Of a stretch of DNA of 64,000 nt, positions 48,041-58,881 are shown piece by piece. This DNA is from Paenalkalicoccus suaedae (GTDB lineage: Bacteria > Bacillota > Bacilli > Bacillales > Salisediminibacteriaceae): positions 1,922,001 to 1,986,000 of the forward strand of contig NZ_CP041372.2 in assembly GCF_006965545.2 (NCBI RefSeq). Direction: 5' to 3'. Every line of letters begins with the position of its first letter. The first letter of the stretch is position 1. Made by a program: the position numbers and the translations under genes. The notes under the pieces were generated by a model. It was not told the origin of the DNA, made no database searches, and saw only the letters and a program-made list of their open reading frames with translations.

Positions 48041-49288
48041 TTAGTCATCCACCTTTTTCTTTCTTAACTCTTTTAATAGATAGTACATTGCGTACTTAGC
48101 AGCAAGGACTCTAACGCGCTGTCTGTTACCTCCAGCTTGAATAGAGTAAATGTGCGTCGTACTAGGAGTTGCAATTCCAATATAAACGAGACCTGGCTGT
48201 TTATTTTCAGAGGAATCCGGGCCAGCAACTCCTGTCATGCTAACAGCGTACGTTGAATCGTACGTTTTTTTTGCAAGTTCTGCAAGGTGCTGTGCTGTCT
48301 GCTCACTTATTGCGCCATACTCTGCCAATACAGATGCAGGCACACCAAAGCTCTCTTTTGCTTCGTTTGTGTAGCAAATAGTTCCACCTTTAAAACATTT
48401 TGACGTGCCAGTTACAGAGGTCAACTGCTCTGCAAACAAACCACCAGTCAGACTTTCTGCTGACGATACAGTGGCGCTCTTTGTCAGTAGCTCGTTCACT
48501 GTCACTTCTTCAAGTGTCGGCTCACCAACCCCATAGCAATACTCTCCAACGCGATCTAAAATAGTATCTTTTAGTGCATCGAGTTTTTGCATGTTTTCAT
48601 GGGTAGATGATCCTTTTACAGTTAGACGGAGCATACACTCTCCATCAGAAGCTAAAGGAGCAATAGTAGGATTTGTTTGAGCTTCAATAAGATCATCCAG
48701 TTCTTCTACTAGTCTTGACTCCCCAATCTCAAAAAAACGAAGGATCAGCGACTCAATCACATGCTGCTGGCCCATCTCTTTTTGTAAAAAGGCAAGTGCG
48801 TAAGACTTTACCATAGGCTTTAATTCACTCGGAGGTCCAGGTAACAGTACAAAAATAGTATCATTGTGCTTAATCGCCATCCCGCATGCGAGTCCTGCAT
48901 CATTTTGCAAGACATGTGCACCTTCCACTATTAACGCTTGTTTTTTGTTATTATCGGTCATCGTCCGATTACGACTTATAAAAAACGCCTCTAAGCGCGT
49001 GTATGTTTCGTTGTCATAAACTAATTCTTTGTTAACTAATTTTGCGACAGTTTCTTTCGTTAGGTCATCTTTTGTTGGACCTAATCCACCAGTTACGATA
49101 ACGATGTCAGAGCGTTCCGTGCTAGCTTGTAACACTGACGTTAGTCTAGCTTCATTATCACCAACGGCCTGATGATAAAATACATTGATACCGATTGAAG
49201 AAAGCTCCCTTGATAGAAAACTCGCATTTGTATTATCTATTTGGCCAAGCAATAGCTCGGAGCCAACAGCAATAATTTCAGCGTTCAC
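48041..49288 (-). CDS. cinA: CinA, competence/damage-inducible protein
   Basis: 415 residues: an N-terminal MoaB/MoeA-like domain (AEIIAVGSELLLGQIDNTNA, VTGGLGPTKDDLT) with ADP-ribose pyrophosphatase-type activity in the family, and a C-terminal PncC-like nicotinamide-nucleotide amidase domain (SAESLTGGLFAEQLTSV, SMTGVAGPDS). It starts at GTG 49288 with GGAGAGG ahead. Confidence 0.95.
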   Translation of the reverse strand: MNAEIIAVGSELLLGQIDNTNASFLSRELSSIGINVFYHQAVGDNEARLTSVLQASTERSDIVIVTGGLGPTKDDLTKETVAKLVNKELVYDNETYTRLEAFFISRNRTMTDNNKKQALIVEGAHVLQNDAGLACGMAIKHNDTIFVLLPGPPSELKPMVKSYALAFLQKEMGQQHVIESLILRFFEIGESRLVEELDDLIEAQTNPTIAPLASDGECMLRLTVKGSSTHENMQKLDALKDTILDRVGEYCYGVGEPTLEEVTVNELLTKSATVSSAESLTGGLFAEQLTSVTGTSKCFKGGTICYTNEAKESFGVPASVLAEYGAISEQTAQHLAELAKKTYDSTYAVSMTGVAGPDSSENKQPGLVYIGIATPSTTHIYSIQAGGNRQRVRVLAAKYAMYYLLKELRKKKVDD

Positions 49289-49300
49289 AAGAACCTCTCC

Positions 49301-49879
49301 TTAGTTCGCTTCCTTGAGTACATGTGTATTTTTCATAAAGTAATCAAGACCAGAGTACACAGTCAAAATTACCGCAACATAAATCATGATTTGATCAAAC
49401 GGAATAGAAAACATTTCAAAAAAGACATTGTGAAGCAGTAGCGCGGATGCAGCTACGATTTGACTCACTGTTTTCCACTTCCCACCGTTACTAGCAGCAA
49501 TAACGATCCCGCCTGTAGATGCTACAAGGCGAAGACCAGTCACGGCAAACTCACGGCTTAAGATCACAATTGCAGCCCACGCCGGGAACATATCGAGCCC
49601 GACAAGCGCAATGAAAGCAGCCGTAATTAAAAGTTTATCTGCTAGTGGGTCTAAAAATTTCCCCATGTTTGTAATGAGGTTGAATTTCCGAGCGTAGTAA
49701 CCATCTAACCAATCTGTTGCTGATGCAATAATAAATATAATTGCTGCGATGAAATGATGGACAGGAATTTCAGCTCCTAGAATCGAAAGTGTCCCCCATT
49801 CAAATGGGACGAGAATAAAAATCATAAACACCGGGATGAGTAAAATGCGCGATATGGTAATTTGATTAGGTATATTCAC
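49301..49879 (-). CDS. pgsA: CDP-diacylglycerol-glycerol-3-phosphate 3-phosphatidyltransferase
   Basis: 192 residues, a membrane enzyme that makes phosphatidylglycerol phosphate. The CDP-alcohol phosphatidyltransferase motif D-G-x2-A-R-x8-G-x3-D-x3-D is visible as DGYYARKFNLITNMGKFLDPLADK. Starts at GTG 49879 with GGAGG ahead, from a promoter just upstream. Confidence 0.96.
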   Translation of the reverse strand: MNIPNQITISRILLIPVFMIFILVPFEWGTLSILGAEIPVHHFIAAIIFIIASATDWLDGYYARKFNLITNMGKFLDPLADKLLITAAFIALVGLDMFPAWAAIVILSREFAVTGLRLVASTGGIVIAASNGGKWKTVSQIVAASALLLHNVFFEMFSIPFDQIMIYVAVILTVYSGLDYFMKNTHVLKEAN

Positions 49880-49908
49880 TTAGATCCTCCTGACATCCGT
49901 CATTAGCA

Positions 49909-49938
49909 ATTATGTTCAAGACTACTCAATTCTATCAA
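49909..49938 (-). promoter_or_regulatory. promoter of pgsA
   Basis: On the minus strand TTGATA (49933-49938), an 18-base spacer and CATAAT (49909-49914). Farther up, TGTAAGCGCTTGAT (near 49989) resembles a CcpA site in its core but not its ends. Confidence 0.65.
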
Positions 49939-50039
49939 AAAGAACGAAGGAAAGCGAATGTATTTACTAAAAGATAAGGGATTATTTCTTGTAAGCGCTT
50001 GATAGTGGATTGTAATACGTTTTCATTCTTTCTAAATAA

Positions 50040-50068
50040 AGACCAACTCCCAAGAAAGGAGTTGGTCT
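50040..50068 (-). terminator. terminator of the RodZ-like gene
   Basis: AGACCAACTCC and GGAGTTGGTCT form a perfect 11-pair stem, followed by TTTATTT on the minus strand. Confidence 0.9.
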
Positions 50069-50075
50069 ATTCCTA

Positions 50076-50981
50076 TTATTGCTCATTTTCGATAATTACA
50101 TACTGACGAATAGCGTCTGATTCATACGAGAGCTCTTCCTCATTGACAAAAATAGTTGCGGTTGTCACATTCCCCATGTTGAACGTAATAGCTTCTTCAC
50201 CAGAGAAATCGAAGCTAATTTCATCTCCACTGTCATGAGTTTGTTCGTGCACAACGTCATCGTTGGAATCTAAAATTTGTAGCCAGCTTCCGCCACTAAA
50301 TGTCATCGTAATATTTAGTTCTTCAGCATTAGACAAGGAATACGTAGAGCGAATCCCGTCTTGAGAAGAGAACGCTAGCTCTTGCTCTGTCTCTTCTAGT
50401 GGCTCTTCTTCGTTATTATTCACGTTATTTACTTCGCCAGCATCAGGTTCTTCATTAGCTGGTTCATCGTTCCCGGTTGTAGTCGAATTCGCATTTGTTT
50501 CTTCTGGCTCATTATTAACCGCTTCTCCGTCAACCTCTACTTGGCCATTATTGGTAGCCACATCTGCATTACTTGCCACTTGATCGTCATTATCAAGAAA
50601 GGATATATACAGAATGAGTCCAACCGCTAAAATAAATAATACAACTACAATAGACGGTAATAACGTTTGGAAGGATGATTTTTTTCTGACTTGCTTTGGC
50701 TTCGCACGTGTTCTAGGTGGAAGCTCCGCTGATTCCTGCTTTTTAGGCTTAGGAAGCTCATCAGCATGCTCATTAAACACCATTTCTGGGCTGAGGCCTA
50801 CTGCTTCTGCGTAGCTTTTTACGAATGCCCTAGCATAAAAATCTCCCGGCATTTTAGAATAATCGCCTTCTTCAATGGCTACTAAGTAACGTTTTTGAAT
50901 CTTGGTAATGCGCTGTAGCTCCTCATGTGAGTAGCCCTTTTCTTCTCTCGCTGTTTTTAATCGAATGCCTAGCTCTGACAA
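50076..50981 (-). CDS. ymfM: RodZ-like helix-turn-helix membrane protein (YmfM)
   Basis: 301 residues: an N-terminal HTH_25 domain (SELGIRLKTAREEKGYSHEE), a basic stretch, one membrane helix (about 110-133, LLPSIVVVLFILAVGLILYI), an acidic Asn/Glu-rich linker and a C-terminal beta-rich DUF4115 domain (GGSWLQILDSNDDVVHEQ). RodZ links MreB to the cell wall elongation machinery. TTG 50981 is chosen because AGTAGGTG lies seven bases ahead; a GTG three codons upstream has no proper site. Confidence 0.93.
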   Translation of the reverse strand: MSELGIRLKTAREEKGYSHEELQRITKIQKRYLVAIEEGDYSKMPGDFYARAFVKSYAEAVGLSPEMVFNEHADELPKPKKQESAELPPRTRAKPKQVRKKSSFQTLLPSIVVVLFILAVGLILYISFLDNDDQVASNADVATNNGQVEVDGEAVNNEPEETNANSTTTGNDEPANEEPDAGEVNNVNNNEEEPLEETEQELAFSSQDGIRSTYSLSNAEELNITMTFSGGSWLQILDSNDDVVHEQTHDSGDEISFDFSGEEAITFNMGNVTTATIFVNEEELSYESDAIRQYVIIENEQ

Positions 50982-51008
50982 TATAAACACCTACTAACTA
51001 AAAGAATA

Positions 51009-51776
51009 TCAAAATCCGAATGAAGAAAAATTCTGTTCAACCGCTTTATATGTAATCTCTTCATTCTCATCATTACGTAACTCAATAATGTAATCAAAAT
51101 CATCTAACGAATACTCCGTCGTTCTAACAAAAATATCTGGATGCTCTACCACTTTCGTCGCCTCAAGTCGCATCATTTCGGAGACTAACATTAAATGCTT
51201 CTCAGAAGCCCGCATCGTTGATACGATCCCATCAATAATATAGATGTGATCCTCTGATAGCTCATCATCTGCAAGCTGACTGCGCACCGTTTGTTTTAAA
51301 AGTGTAGAGGATAAGAAGGACCAACGTTTATTAGCACACACGCTAGCAGCTACGACAGATTCCGTTTTACCAACCCTCGGCATGCCGCGAATACCAATCA
51401 ATCTGTGACCTGGCTTCTTAAATAGCTCCGCCATAAAATCAACTAGTAGTCCAAGCTCATCTCGAACAAATCGAAATATCTTTTTTTCATCTTCATCGCG
51501 CTCAATATATCGACCATGCCTTACTGCTAAGCGGTCTCGAAGCTTTGGTTCTCTCACTTTAAGGATCGTAATAATATCCATCGTTTCTAAAATATAGCGA
51601 AGCCTTAAAATGGATTCATCGTTCTGGCTTCTAATTAGCATACCACGACGCTGATGCTCGACACCATTGATCGTCAAAATATTTATTTTCAGCATGCCAA
51701 GTAAAGAGGCAATTTCACCTAAAAGCCCGGGCCTATTCTCGTGAATTTGATACTCCATATACCATTCTTTAACCAT
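51009..51776 (-). CDS. ymfK: YmfK family protein (DUF3388)
   Basis: 255 residues with an N-terminal ACT-like stretch (YQIHENRPGLLGEIASLLGM) and a P-loop-like MPRVGKTESVVAA further on (about residue 135). It matches the Bacillus YmfK/DUF3388 protein by position and pattern; function unknown. AAAGGGG precedes ATG 51776. Confidence 0.88.
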   Translation of the reverse strand: MVKEWYMEYQIHENRPGLLGEIASLLGMLKINILTINGVEHQRRGMLIRSQNDESILRLRYILETMDIITILKVREPKLRDRLAVRHGRYIERDEDEKKIFRFVRDELGLLVDFMAELFKKPGHRLIGIRGMPRVGKTESVVAASVCANKRWSFLSSTLLKQTVRSQLADDELSEDHIYIIDGIVSTMRASEKHLMLVSEMMRLEATKVVEHPDIFVRTTEYSLDDFDYIIELRNDENEEITYKAVEQNFSSFGF

Positions 51777-51889
51777 GGAGAAACCCCTTTCTTAAAGACA
51801 TTTACTAGTAATATCATAATGGATTTACGCTCTCATTTAAAGACATTTCTCTTTTAAATGAGAATTTACCACATCTAAACGAAAAAAAA

Positions 51890-51911
51890 GAGGCGCTCCG
51901 AGGAGCACCTT
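51890..51911 (-). terminator. terminator of ymfJ
   Basis: AGGCGCTCC and GGAGCACCT pair (one mismatch) around a two-base gap, so the loop must open slightly. On the minus strand eight T follow. Confidence 0.8.
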
Positions 51912-51914
51912 TCC

Positions 51915-52160
51915 TTACTTCTGGACGAGCTTAACCATCATATTTGCAATGGCATGTTGCTCTTCCTCTGACGCAACTTCCCACATATCAGCAAGGACTC
52001 GCTCCTGCTCATTCTTAGGCTCTACTTCATTTGCTAAGTATTCGCCTACCTCATAAGCGATTTCAGATACTGTCTCTTTATTTAGACCATCCTTCACGCC
52101 TTGATTCAAGCGATCGCTTAAAAAGTGCTTCCACTGCTCCCAGTTATCTAACACAGACAT
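51915..52160 (-). CDS. ymfJ: YmfJ family protein (DUF3243)
   Basis: An 81-residue acidic helical protein (MSVLDNWEQWKHFLSDRLNQ, ending MMVKLVQK) of the DUF3243 type. Function unknown. ATG 52160 is chosen because GGAGGG lies just ahead; the frame extends upstream to 52238 over the end of ymfI. Confidence 0.92.
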   Translation of the reverse strand: MSVLDNWEQWKHFLSDRLNQGVKDGLNKETVSEIAYEVGEYLANEVEPKNEQERVLADMWEVASEEEQHAIANMMVKLVQK

Positions 52161-52228
52161 ACATATCCCTCCTTTACGAAGTATCGTTCGAGAGTAGTAT
52201 GTCCTAAGATTTGTCTTCTTATGCAGGA

Positions 52229-52963
52229 TTAATTCCATCCTCCGTTGACACTTACAACCTGTCCCGTCATATACGATGCTTTATCTGACGCTAAAAAAGA
52301 AACCACATTAGCAACTTCATGAGCGAGGCCAAGTCGACCTAAAGGGATCTCTTCTTTTATCGACTCTTTATCAGCCTCATCGTATATAGCTAGCATCTCT
52401 GTATCAATCGCTCCTGGCGAAACAGCGTTCACACGAATGTTACTTGGGGCGAGCTCCTTCGCTAACGATTTTACAAAGCCAAGCTGAGCGGCTTTCGCTG
52501 TAGAGTAACTAACTTCCATTGCTGCACCCACTTCTCCCCAAATGGATGAGATTAATATGATGGACCCTTTTTGATCTCGTAAAAAATTCGAAGTCAGGTG
52601 TTGTAGTAAGAGCATAGGAGTCGTGACAGCAATCGCTAACTCCTCCTCAAAGCTCTGCACCTTAATATGTTGAAATAACGTAGGTTTAGATACACCAGCA
52701 CAGTGTAAAAACACATTCACATTAAAGTCATAGCTAGCAAAGCTTTTGCTAACTTGATCTGGATCAGCAAAATCAGCTTGAAAAAGCTCACATTTGACTG
52801 AATACGTCTCTGTTAGCTTTTGCTTTAGCTTTAGTGCCTTCGTACTATTTTGATGGTAATGAAGAATAAGGTGATAGCCATCTTTTGCTAACACCTCTGC
52901 GCAGGCGCTACCGATGCCTCCGGTTGCGCCTGACACAAATGCCCATTTATTCTCCACTTCCAT
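52229..52963 (-). CDS. ymfI: SDR family oxidoreductase YmfI
   Basis: 244 residues, short-chain dehydrogenase: cofactor loop SGATGGIGSA, NAG-like HCAG, catalytic Ser in ISSIWG, and YSTAK with Tyr and Lys. It resembles FabG-type reductases; the substrate is unknown. It overlaps ymfH by 17 bases and is translated next in the ymfF-ymfH-ymfI run. Confidence 0.93.
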   Translation of the reverse strand: MEVENKWAFVSGATGGIGSACAEVLAKDGYHLILHYHQNSTKALKLKQKLTETYSVKCELFQADFADPDQVSKSFASYDFNVNVFLHCAGVSKPTLFQHIKVQSFEEELAIAVTTPMLLLQHLTSNFLRDQKGSIILISSIWGEVGAAMEVSYSTAKAAQLGFVKSLAKELAPSNIRVNAVSPGAIDTEMLAIYDEADKESIKEEIPLGRLGLAHEVANVVSFLASDKASYMTGQVVSVNGGWN

Positions 52964-54251
52964 CGTCTTCCTTTGCTTTAATTATACAAATAGATGTTTG
53001 GTTGTCTGTATCAAACTGCCCTACAACCTCTTTTAACTGGTCCATCGTTAGTGCCTCAAGCTCTGGAATCACATTAAATAAGTCCATATCATTAAACTGG
53101 TAGCGAGTAAACGAATTTGCGATATACTCTGGTGAATTTAATGCTCGCAAGAAATGACCTATTTTCTTTTTCTTTAGTCTCTCTACGCTTTCTTCGTCTA
53201 GCTCTTTCTCTTTAAAAGCCTCGATCAACTCTAATACACGTTTGGAAAGCACCTCTGGTTGATCGGTATCTCCCCCAATTGCTGTAAAGGAGAAGCCTTC
53301 TTCTGCTGTATAGTCAGCGCCAAACGTGTCATCAATAAGCCCTTCTTGATAAAGCGTTTGGTAATTTTCGGAGCTTTGCCCAAACATAAGTTCAAGTAAA
53401 AGTTGCATCGCGATTTCTCGTTGCATGAGATCACTACCTGATAACGATTGCTCTTTATCCTTAATACCTATTAGTAATTTAGAAAGCTTCACTGGCATTG
53501 GAATCGTTAACTCACGCTCTTTAACACCAGTTGGCTCCTCTTCTTTGAAGCGAGGAATTGGTGTTGGCTTTTCAAATGTTTTTCTAGCTTGGTTTTGACG
53601 AATTAGCTCCATCATCGCATCAGGTTCTACATTCCCAACAACAAATAATGTCATATTATTTGGATGATAAAACGTATGGTAACACGTATAAAGCATGTCA
53701 TGCGTAATATCTTGAATCGACTCTACCGTACCTGCAATATCAGTAGCTACAGGGTGAGTATGGTACATCATTTTAAGAAGCCCAAAAAAGTTCTGCCAGT
53801 CTGGATTATCTTCGTACATGCGAATTTCCTGCTCAATAATCCCTTTCTCCTTTTCGACAGACTCCTCTGTAAAGTATGGGTGCTGCACAAAATCAAGAAG
53901 CGTATCCATATTCTTTTCGACATGAGAAGTAGAAGAAAAGAGGTAGGCTGTGCGAGTAAAGCTAGTGAACGCATTAGCAGATGCCCCTTGCTTACTAAAA
54001 GTCTGGAAGACGTCTCCTTCTTCGTCTTCAAACATTTTGTGCTCTAAAAAGTGCGCAATCCCATCAGGGACCTTTATCGCCTCTGTCTCTCCGATTGGTG
54101 TAAAGTGATGATCGATCGATCCATATTTTGTCGTAAACGTTGCATACGTTTTATTAAAGCCTGCCTTAGGTAGAATAAATACGCGAAGACCGTTAGACAT
54201 TGTCTCTGCATAGAGTGTTTCATTTAACTGTTCATATACTAGTTTCTCCAT
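52947..54251 (-). CDS. ymfH: M16 metallopeptidase YmfH (catalytic partner)
   Basis: 434 residues with the inverted zinc motif HxxEH as AHFLEHKMF (about residue 69) and a downstream Glu in EKGIIEQEI. It is the active half of an M16 pair with YmfF. The ATG directly follows the ymfF TAA, with the AAGGAGG inside ymfF. Homologous pairs process peptides, but the substrate here is unknown. Confidence 0.93.
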   Translation of the reverse strand: MEKLVYEQLNETLYAETMSNGLRVFILPKAGFNKTYATFTTKYGSIDHHFTPIGETEAIKVPDGIAHFLEHKMFEDEEGDVFQTFSKQGASANAFTSFTRTAYLFSSTSHVEKNMDTLLDFVQHPYFTEESVEKEKGIIEQEIRMYEDNPDWQNFFGLLKMMYHTHPVATDIAGTVESIQDITHDMLYTCYHTFYHPNNMTLFVVGNVEPDAMMELIRQNQARKTFEKPTPIPRFKEEEPTGVKERELTIPMPVKLSKLLIGIKDKEQSLSGSDLMQREIAMQLLLELMFGQSSENYQTLYQEGLIDDTFGADYTAEEGFSFTAIGGDTDQPEVLSKRVLELIEAFKEKELDEESVERLKKKKIGHFLRALNSPEYIANSFTRYQFNDMDLFNVIPELEALTMDQLKEVVGQFDTDNQTSICIIKAKEDDGSGE

Positions 54252-55526
54252 TTAAGATACCTCCTTGCCTTTCAAGAAATACGTTGTATCAAGCTGTATT
54301 TTTGCGGCAACTTTTATTACGTCTTCCATCGTTACTTGCTCTAATCCTTGAAGAATATCGTCTAATGAACCTTTTCCACCACCAATAAGGTGTTGGTACT
54401 CCAGTTCAATACGCCCACGTGGCACGTCGATGGTCTCTAAAATTTGATTTCTTAATACAGACTTCGTCTGTGCAAGGTCGTCTTCTGTGAATGAACCACT
54501 TCTCATATCCTCCATTTGCTTATGGATAATTGTTGTTGCTTCATCAAATTTCGAAGAATCAATTCCTGCTAATACGATAAGTAAGCCCTTTTGACTCTCC
54601 ACTCGCGAAGCTGCGTAATAAGCTAAAGACGCTTTTTCTCGCACATTAATAAATAGCTTAGAATGAGAAAACCCGCCAAAAATTCCATTGAATACTTGTA
54701 GAGCAAAATAATCCTCGTCGCCGTATCTCGTGTGCGTTCTAAAGCCAATGTGAAGCTTCGCCTGTTTAATCTCCTGCTCTTCAATTAATTCCTTAGCAGA
54801 GTCAATTTGTTTAGATGAAGGGGCTTTAATCGAATGTGCGTCATGGCGAACTGGTAGCGTAAAGAAGGACGTCACAAGTCTATCCACTTCTTCTTTTTGA
54901 ATATCACCCATCACAAATAGATCTAGTTGATCGTGCAATAGTGCTTGATGATACGCTTTATAAAGCGATGCACCATTAATTTTCTCAAGTCTCTCGAGCG
55001 TACCAAGAGCTTGTATAGCAAACGGCTCATCCTGACACATTTCTTGCGTTAATCGCATATTTGCATAACGCATTTTATCGTCATAAATGGCTTCAATCTT
55101 TTGCTTGTGATTGCGAATTTCTTCCTTCACATAATCATCTTTAAACGCATGATCCGCACTATCCGGATGTAAAAGTATAGACGATAGTAGCTTAAATGCA
55201 CGCTCCGTTAAAGGTGTTTGATCCTTTAAGTATGCTTCATTAGCTACTTCTATTCGAAAGGTCATGACATGACTTTCGCCTTTTTTAACGGTATCCGCAT
55301 GAAAGGATGCTCCGTAAAGCTCCTCAAGTGCTCCTTGAATGTGTAACCTTGAAGGGAAGTGCTTCGTTCCTCTTTGTAACACCTGAGGAAGCAGTGCGCG
55401 TTCCGTCGCCGTCTCCTCCTCTAATGGCGCTCTCATTTGTAAAACAAACGTAGTCGTTTTAAATGTCGTAGAAGGAATAACGTGTGTATGAATCGGTCCT
55501 GAGTGAAATGATGTCATTTGTTCCAT
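54252..55526 (-). CDS. ymfF: M16 peptidase-like protein YmfF (non-catalytic partner)
   Basis: 424 residues with the M16 fold, but no HxxEH motif at the expected N-terminal place (VLQRGTKHFPSR is found instead). This indicates the inactive subunit of a two-part M16 peptidase. It contains the later family stretch FGGFSHSKLFINVREKASLA. AAGGAGG precedes ATG 55526. Confidence 0.93.
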   Translation of the reverse strand: MEQMTSFHSGPIHTHVIPSTTFKTTTFVLQMRAPLEEETATERALLPQVLQRGTKHFPSRLHIQGALEELYGASFHADTVKKGESHVMTFRIEVANEAYLKDQTPLTERAFKLLSSILLHPDSADHAFKDDYVKEEIRNHKQKIEAIYDDKMRYANMRLTQEMCQDEPFAIQALGTLERLEKINGASLYKAYHQALLHDQLDLFVMGDIQKEEVDRLVTSFFTLPVRHDAHSIKAPSSKQIDSAKELIEEQEIKQAKLHIGFRTHTRYGDEDYFALQVFNGIFGGFSHSKLFINVREKASLAYYAASRVESQKGLLIVLAGIDSSKFDEATTIIHKQMEDMRSGSFTEDDLAQTKSVLRNQILETIDVPRGRIELEYQHLIGGGKGSLDDILQGLEQVTMEDVIKVAAKIQLDTTYFLKGKEVS

Positions 55527-55594
55527 AAAAAAGTTCCTCCTTAAAGTGGTATCCCTTCTTATTATGACACAAATACGTCTAATTCATAAAAAAA

Positions 55595-55620
55595 GTACCT
55601 TTTCAAAAGAGAAAAGGTAC
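55595..55620 (-). terminator. terminator of ymfC
   Basis: GTACCTTTTC and GAAAAGGTAC form a ten-pair stem; on the minus strand seven T follow. Confidence 0.92.
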
Positions 55621-55629
55621 AAAGAGGTG

Positions 55630-56349
55630 TTAAAAGACACGCTTACGTAATACGTGGAATTTGAATTTATCTGCTCTAAAATAATTAATGGAGTATAAAA
55701 CTGGACGCTCAAGGTCGTCGTAGTGCATTTGTTTAAGCACGAGTAATGCCGTCTCTGGCTCACAGTTTAAAATTTCTGAGATTGTTTCATGATAGCCTAT
55801 CGGCTCAATTTGCGTCATGGCATAAGATATCGTGATACCAGCCTTCTCAAGATGTGTAAAGATAGATTGGTTCTCATGACTCACGTAATCAGGTAACATA
55901 TTGTGAGGAATTTTATCTAAACAGTAAACGACTGGTTCTCCATCTGCTGTTCGAACTCGCTCTATTGCAAGTAAATCTCCCGTCTCATCTTGAAATCGCC
56001 TCGTATCATCTTCCGTTGCCGGGACGATAGAAGAGGATAAAAAGTTTGTACCAGGTGTACGCTTTCCTCGAGTAATCATGTCTGTTACGCTAAATAATTC
56101 TTCAATCCCAGAGGTGAAAAGAGGTCGTGTGTTAATAAATGTTCCAACTCCATGACGGCGAATGACAACACTCTCATCCTCTAGCATACGAAGCGCCTCT
56201 CTAAGTGTAGCTCGAGAAACTCCTAACTGCTTCGATAGCTGAAATTCAGACGGAAGACGTTGACCCGTTTCATAGTGCCCGTTTTCGATATCTTCCTTTA
56301 TTTTATCAATCACTTGTAAATAAAGTGGACGTGAATCAGATTTTATCAT
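55630..56349 (-). CDS. ymfC: GntR/HutC family transcriptional regulator YmfC
   Basis: 239 residues: N-terminal winged helix ([27 protein letters not shown] in part) and a C-terminal UTRA effector domain ([15 protein letters not shown]). It is of the HutC subfamily. The effector and targets are unknown. It follows spoIIIE, as in B. subtilis. Confidence 0.93.
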   Translation of the reverse strand: MIKSDSRPLYLQVIDKIKEDIENGHYETGQRLPSEFQLSKQLGVSRATLREALRMLEDESVVIRRHGVGTFINTRPLFTSGIEELFSVTDMITRGKRTPGTNFLSSSIVPATEDDTRRFQDETGDLLAIERVRTADGEPVVYCLDKIPHNMLPDYVSHENQSIFTHLEKAGITISYAMTQIEPIGYHETISEILNCEPETALLVLKQMHYDDLERPVLYSINYFRADKFKFHVLRKRVF

Positions 56350-56425
56350 CCTAAATCCTCCTGCTTATATCCCTTAGTCGTAAGAATAATGTATCACGAA
56401 ATCACGAAGCAAACTATTTTTTTTT

Positions 56426-58777
56426 TTACACTTCCTCTTGCTCCTTCGCAACTAACACTTCTCGAGGTTTACTTCCCTCGTAAGGTCCTACTACTCCTCG
56501 TTGCTCCATTTCATCAATTAAACGAGCTGCCCTGGCATATCCGACTCTAAAGCGACGCTGTAACATCGACACGGAAGCCGTTTGCATCTCCGTGACTAAT
56601 GTGACGGCATCATCATAAAGTTCATCTGACACTTCACTTAGCTCTTGCTCTGGTTTATCTGATGGCATCATCTCAGTCGCATACTGGGCTTTTTGTTGCT
56701 CAATGCAATGCCTTACCACCTTTTCTACCTCCGAATCGGATAAGAAAGCTCCTTGAATACGTGTAGGTTTAGACGCACCGACAGGTAAGAAGAGCATGTC
56801 TCCTTTACCTAATAGCTTCTCCGCACCAGAGCCGTCTAGAATCGTTCGTGAGTCCGTGCTACTTGATACGCCGAAAGCAATACGTGAAGGAATATTTGCT
56901 TTAATGACGCCAGTGATAACATCTACTGACGGTCGCTGCGTTGCAATAATTAAATGAATCCCAGCGGCTCTTGCCATTTGTGCTAAGCGAGTGATAGCAT
57001 CTTCGACCTCAGATGATGCGACCATCATTAAATCTGCGAGCTCATCCACGATGACCACGATATATGGCAATGGTTTATATTGCTCGTCCTCCGCTCGCGA
57101 TTCGTTCTCGCGTTTAATGTAAGAATTATACCCCTCAATATTCCTCGTTCCAGTAGAGGCAAATAGCTCATAGCGTCGCTCCATTTCATTGACTACCTTT
57201 TTAAGCGCCTGAGCGGCTTTCTTCGGCTCCGTTACGACAGGAGAAAGAAGGTGGGGGATGCCATTGTACACATTAAGCTCCACCATTTTAGGATCAATCA
57301 TCATAAGCTTTACTTCGTGAGGTTTACTTCTAAGTAGAATACTAACAATAATGCCATTAATACAAACCGATTTACCGCTACCAGTTGCTCCAGCGACTAA
57401 TAAGTGAGGCATTTTATTGAGGTCAGCCATAACAGCATCTCCTGAAATATCGCGCCCTAGCGCTGTGGAGAGGGGGTTTGTCGACTGCTTCATCGTTGGT
57501 GCATCTAACACTTCACGAAGCGTCACAAGCGACACCTCTTGGTTTGGGACCTCAATCCCAATCGCAGATTTACCCGGAATTGGCGCTTCCATGCGGATAT
57601 CCTTCGCAGCGAGTGCTAAAGCTAGGTCATCGGACAAATTCACAATCCGACTTACTTTAACGCCTGTTGATGGATAAACTTCATATTTCGTAACAGAAGG
57701 TCCTAAATGTACCTTTGTTACTTTTGCACTTACCCCAAAGCTTTCTAACGTCTTTTCAAGCTTTCTTGCGTTTTTAGAAAGCAAGGAATGCTCTTTTGCT
57801 TGCGAAGATTTCTTTGGGTTCATTAAGAGTGTCATCGGAGGTAATGTATAAGAAGCATTTTCCGCTTCTTGAATCACTAGTGAGCCAGTTGCTTTTGTTG
57901 CTTCACTGTCCGCTTCTTTCGTGATCGTAACTTTTCCGTCTGTCTCTTCTTCCTCCACATCAATAATTTCTTCTGCAGGTGGAAGCTTTTTAGGTTCATC
58001 CTTTGATTCCATTTTGTCTACTTGGCTTGTGAAATCATAAATAATCGGCTCTTCCTCTGTTGGAGTAAAATCTGTATCATCCACATCGTCATCAGTAATT
58101 GGTTTTTTTGCCTGTGATGCTTTTTCTTGCTTAGACTGTGATCGCGATTCTTTCCATGTCATAAATCGCTCTTTACTTGATTCTCCAAGTTTTCGAAGCA
58201 TAGGAAGAGGAAGAGCTCCACCTTTCTTCACCACATCCGTAAAGGAAATGCCCGAGAAGATCATGACTGCAGCGATCATAAGACCGATCGCAAAGATAAT
58301 CGTCCCGACAGAGGAAAATAAAAAGTAGGTAACAGCAAATCCAACTGCACCAATCATGCCTCCACCAAGCTCCGTTATTTGTGTAGTACCTTGCAACTGT
58401 GAAAAGTAAAGAGAGAAAGTTTGTCTTATAACGGACTGATCTCCGAGCGTTAACGTCGTTTCAAGCGAACGGAATAGTTGAACATGGCTAATTAATGTTA
58501 ATGCAAAAACAAATATGTATATACTAAAATATCTTCTTCCCCAAATAGTTGGGTATTTTCTTTTTATCATTATATAAAGTGCCAATAAAAACACGGCACC
58601 GGTTAATAAAATATGCCAGCTCCCTAAAAAGAATCGAAAGAACCAAACGACACTTTCTCCTACAAAGCCTAACTGAGCAAATGTCAATAAGGATACTAGT
58701 AGCAGGAACAGTCCTAATAGCTCAAACTTGAGGTGATGCTTCCAAGTGGAGCGCTTTTTTTTCGTTTTTTTTGCCAT
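56426..58777 (-). CDS. spoIIIE: DNA translocase SpoIIIE/FtsK
   Basis: 783 residues: four N-terminal membrane helices (about 20-190), an acidic linker, the RecA-like motor with Walker [13 protein letters not shown] and Walker [15 protein letters not shown], and a C-terminal gamma winged helix ([21 protein letters not shown]) that reads SRS sequences. It pumps the chromosome into the forespore. ATG 58777 is chosen because AGGGAGG lies ahead; an in-frame start at 58801 has none. Confidence 0.97.
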   Translation of the reverse strand: MAKKTKKKRSTWKHHLKFELLGLFLLLVSLLTFAQLGFVGESVVWFFRFFLGSWHILLTGAVFLLALYIMIKRKYPTIWGRRYFSIYIFVFALTLISHVQLFRSLETTLTLGDQSVIRQTFSLYFSQLQGTTQITELGGGMIGAVGFAVTYFLFSSVGTIIFAIGLMIAAVMIFSGISFTDVVKKGGALPLPMLRKLGESSKERFMTWKESRSQSKQEKASQAKKPITDDDVDDTDFTPTEEEPIIYDFTSQVDKMESKDEPKKLPPAEEIIDVEEEETDGKVTITKEADSEATKATGSLVIQEAENASYTLPPMTLLMNPKKSSQAKEHSLLSKNARKLEKTLESFGVSAKVTKVHLGPSVTKYEVYPSTGVKVSRIVNLSDDLALALAAKDIRMEAPIPGKSAIGIEVPNQEVSLVTLREVLDAPTMKQSTNPLSTALGRDISGDAVMADLNKMPHLLVAGATGSGKSVCINGIIVSILLRSKPHEVKLMMIDPKMVELNVYNGIPHLLSPVVTEPKKAAQALKKVVNEMERRYELFASTGTRNIEGYNSYIKRENESRAEDEQYKPLPYIVVIVDELADLMMVASSEVEDAITRLAQMARAAGIHLIIATQRPSVDVITGVIKANIPSRIAFGVSSSTDSRTILDGSGAEKLLGKGDMLFLPVGASKPTRIQGAFLSDSEVEKVVRHCIEQQKAQYATEMMPSDKPEQELSEVSDELYDDAVTLVTEMQTASVSMLQRRFRVGYARAARLIDEMEQRGVVGPYEGSKPREVLVAKEQEEV

Positions 58778-58881
58778 CGTTGTCTCCCTCCCCTTGTCCA
58801 CAAAAAAAGACGGCGTGAGCCATCTGCGATCTCGAACGCTTGTTTGTTATTATAGCACATGTCTATTCGTCCATAAATGGG

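Noticed and set aside
49985-50005. CcpA site near pgsA
   Set aside because: TGTAAGCGCTTGAT matches the core but fails at the conserved last positions of the consensus.
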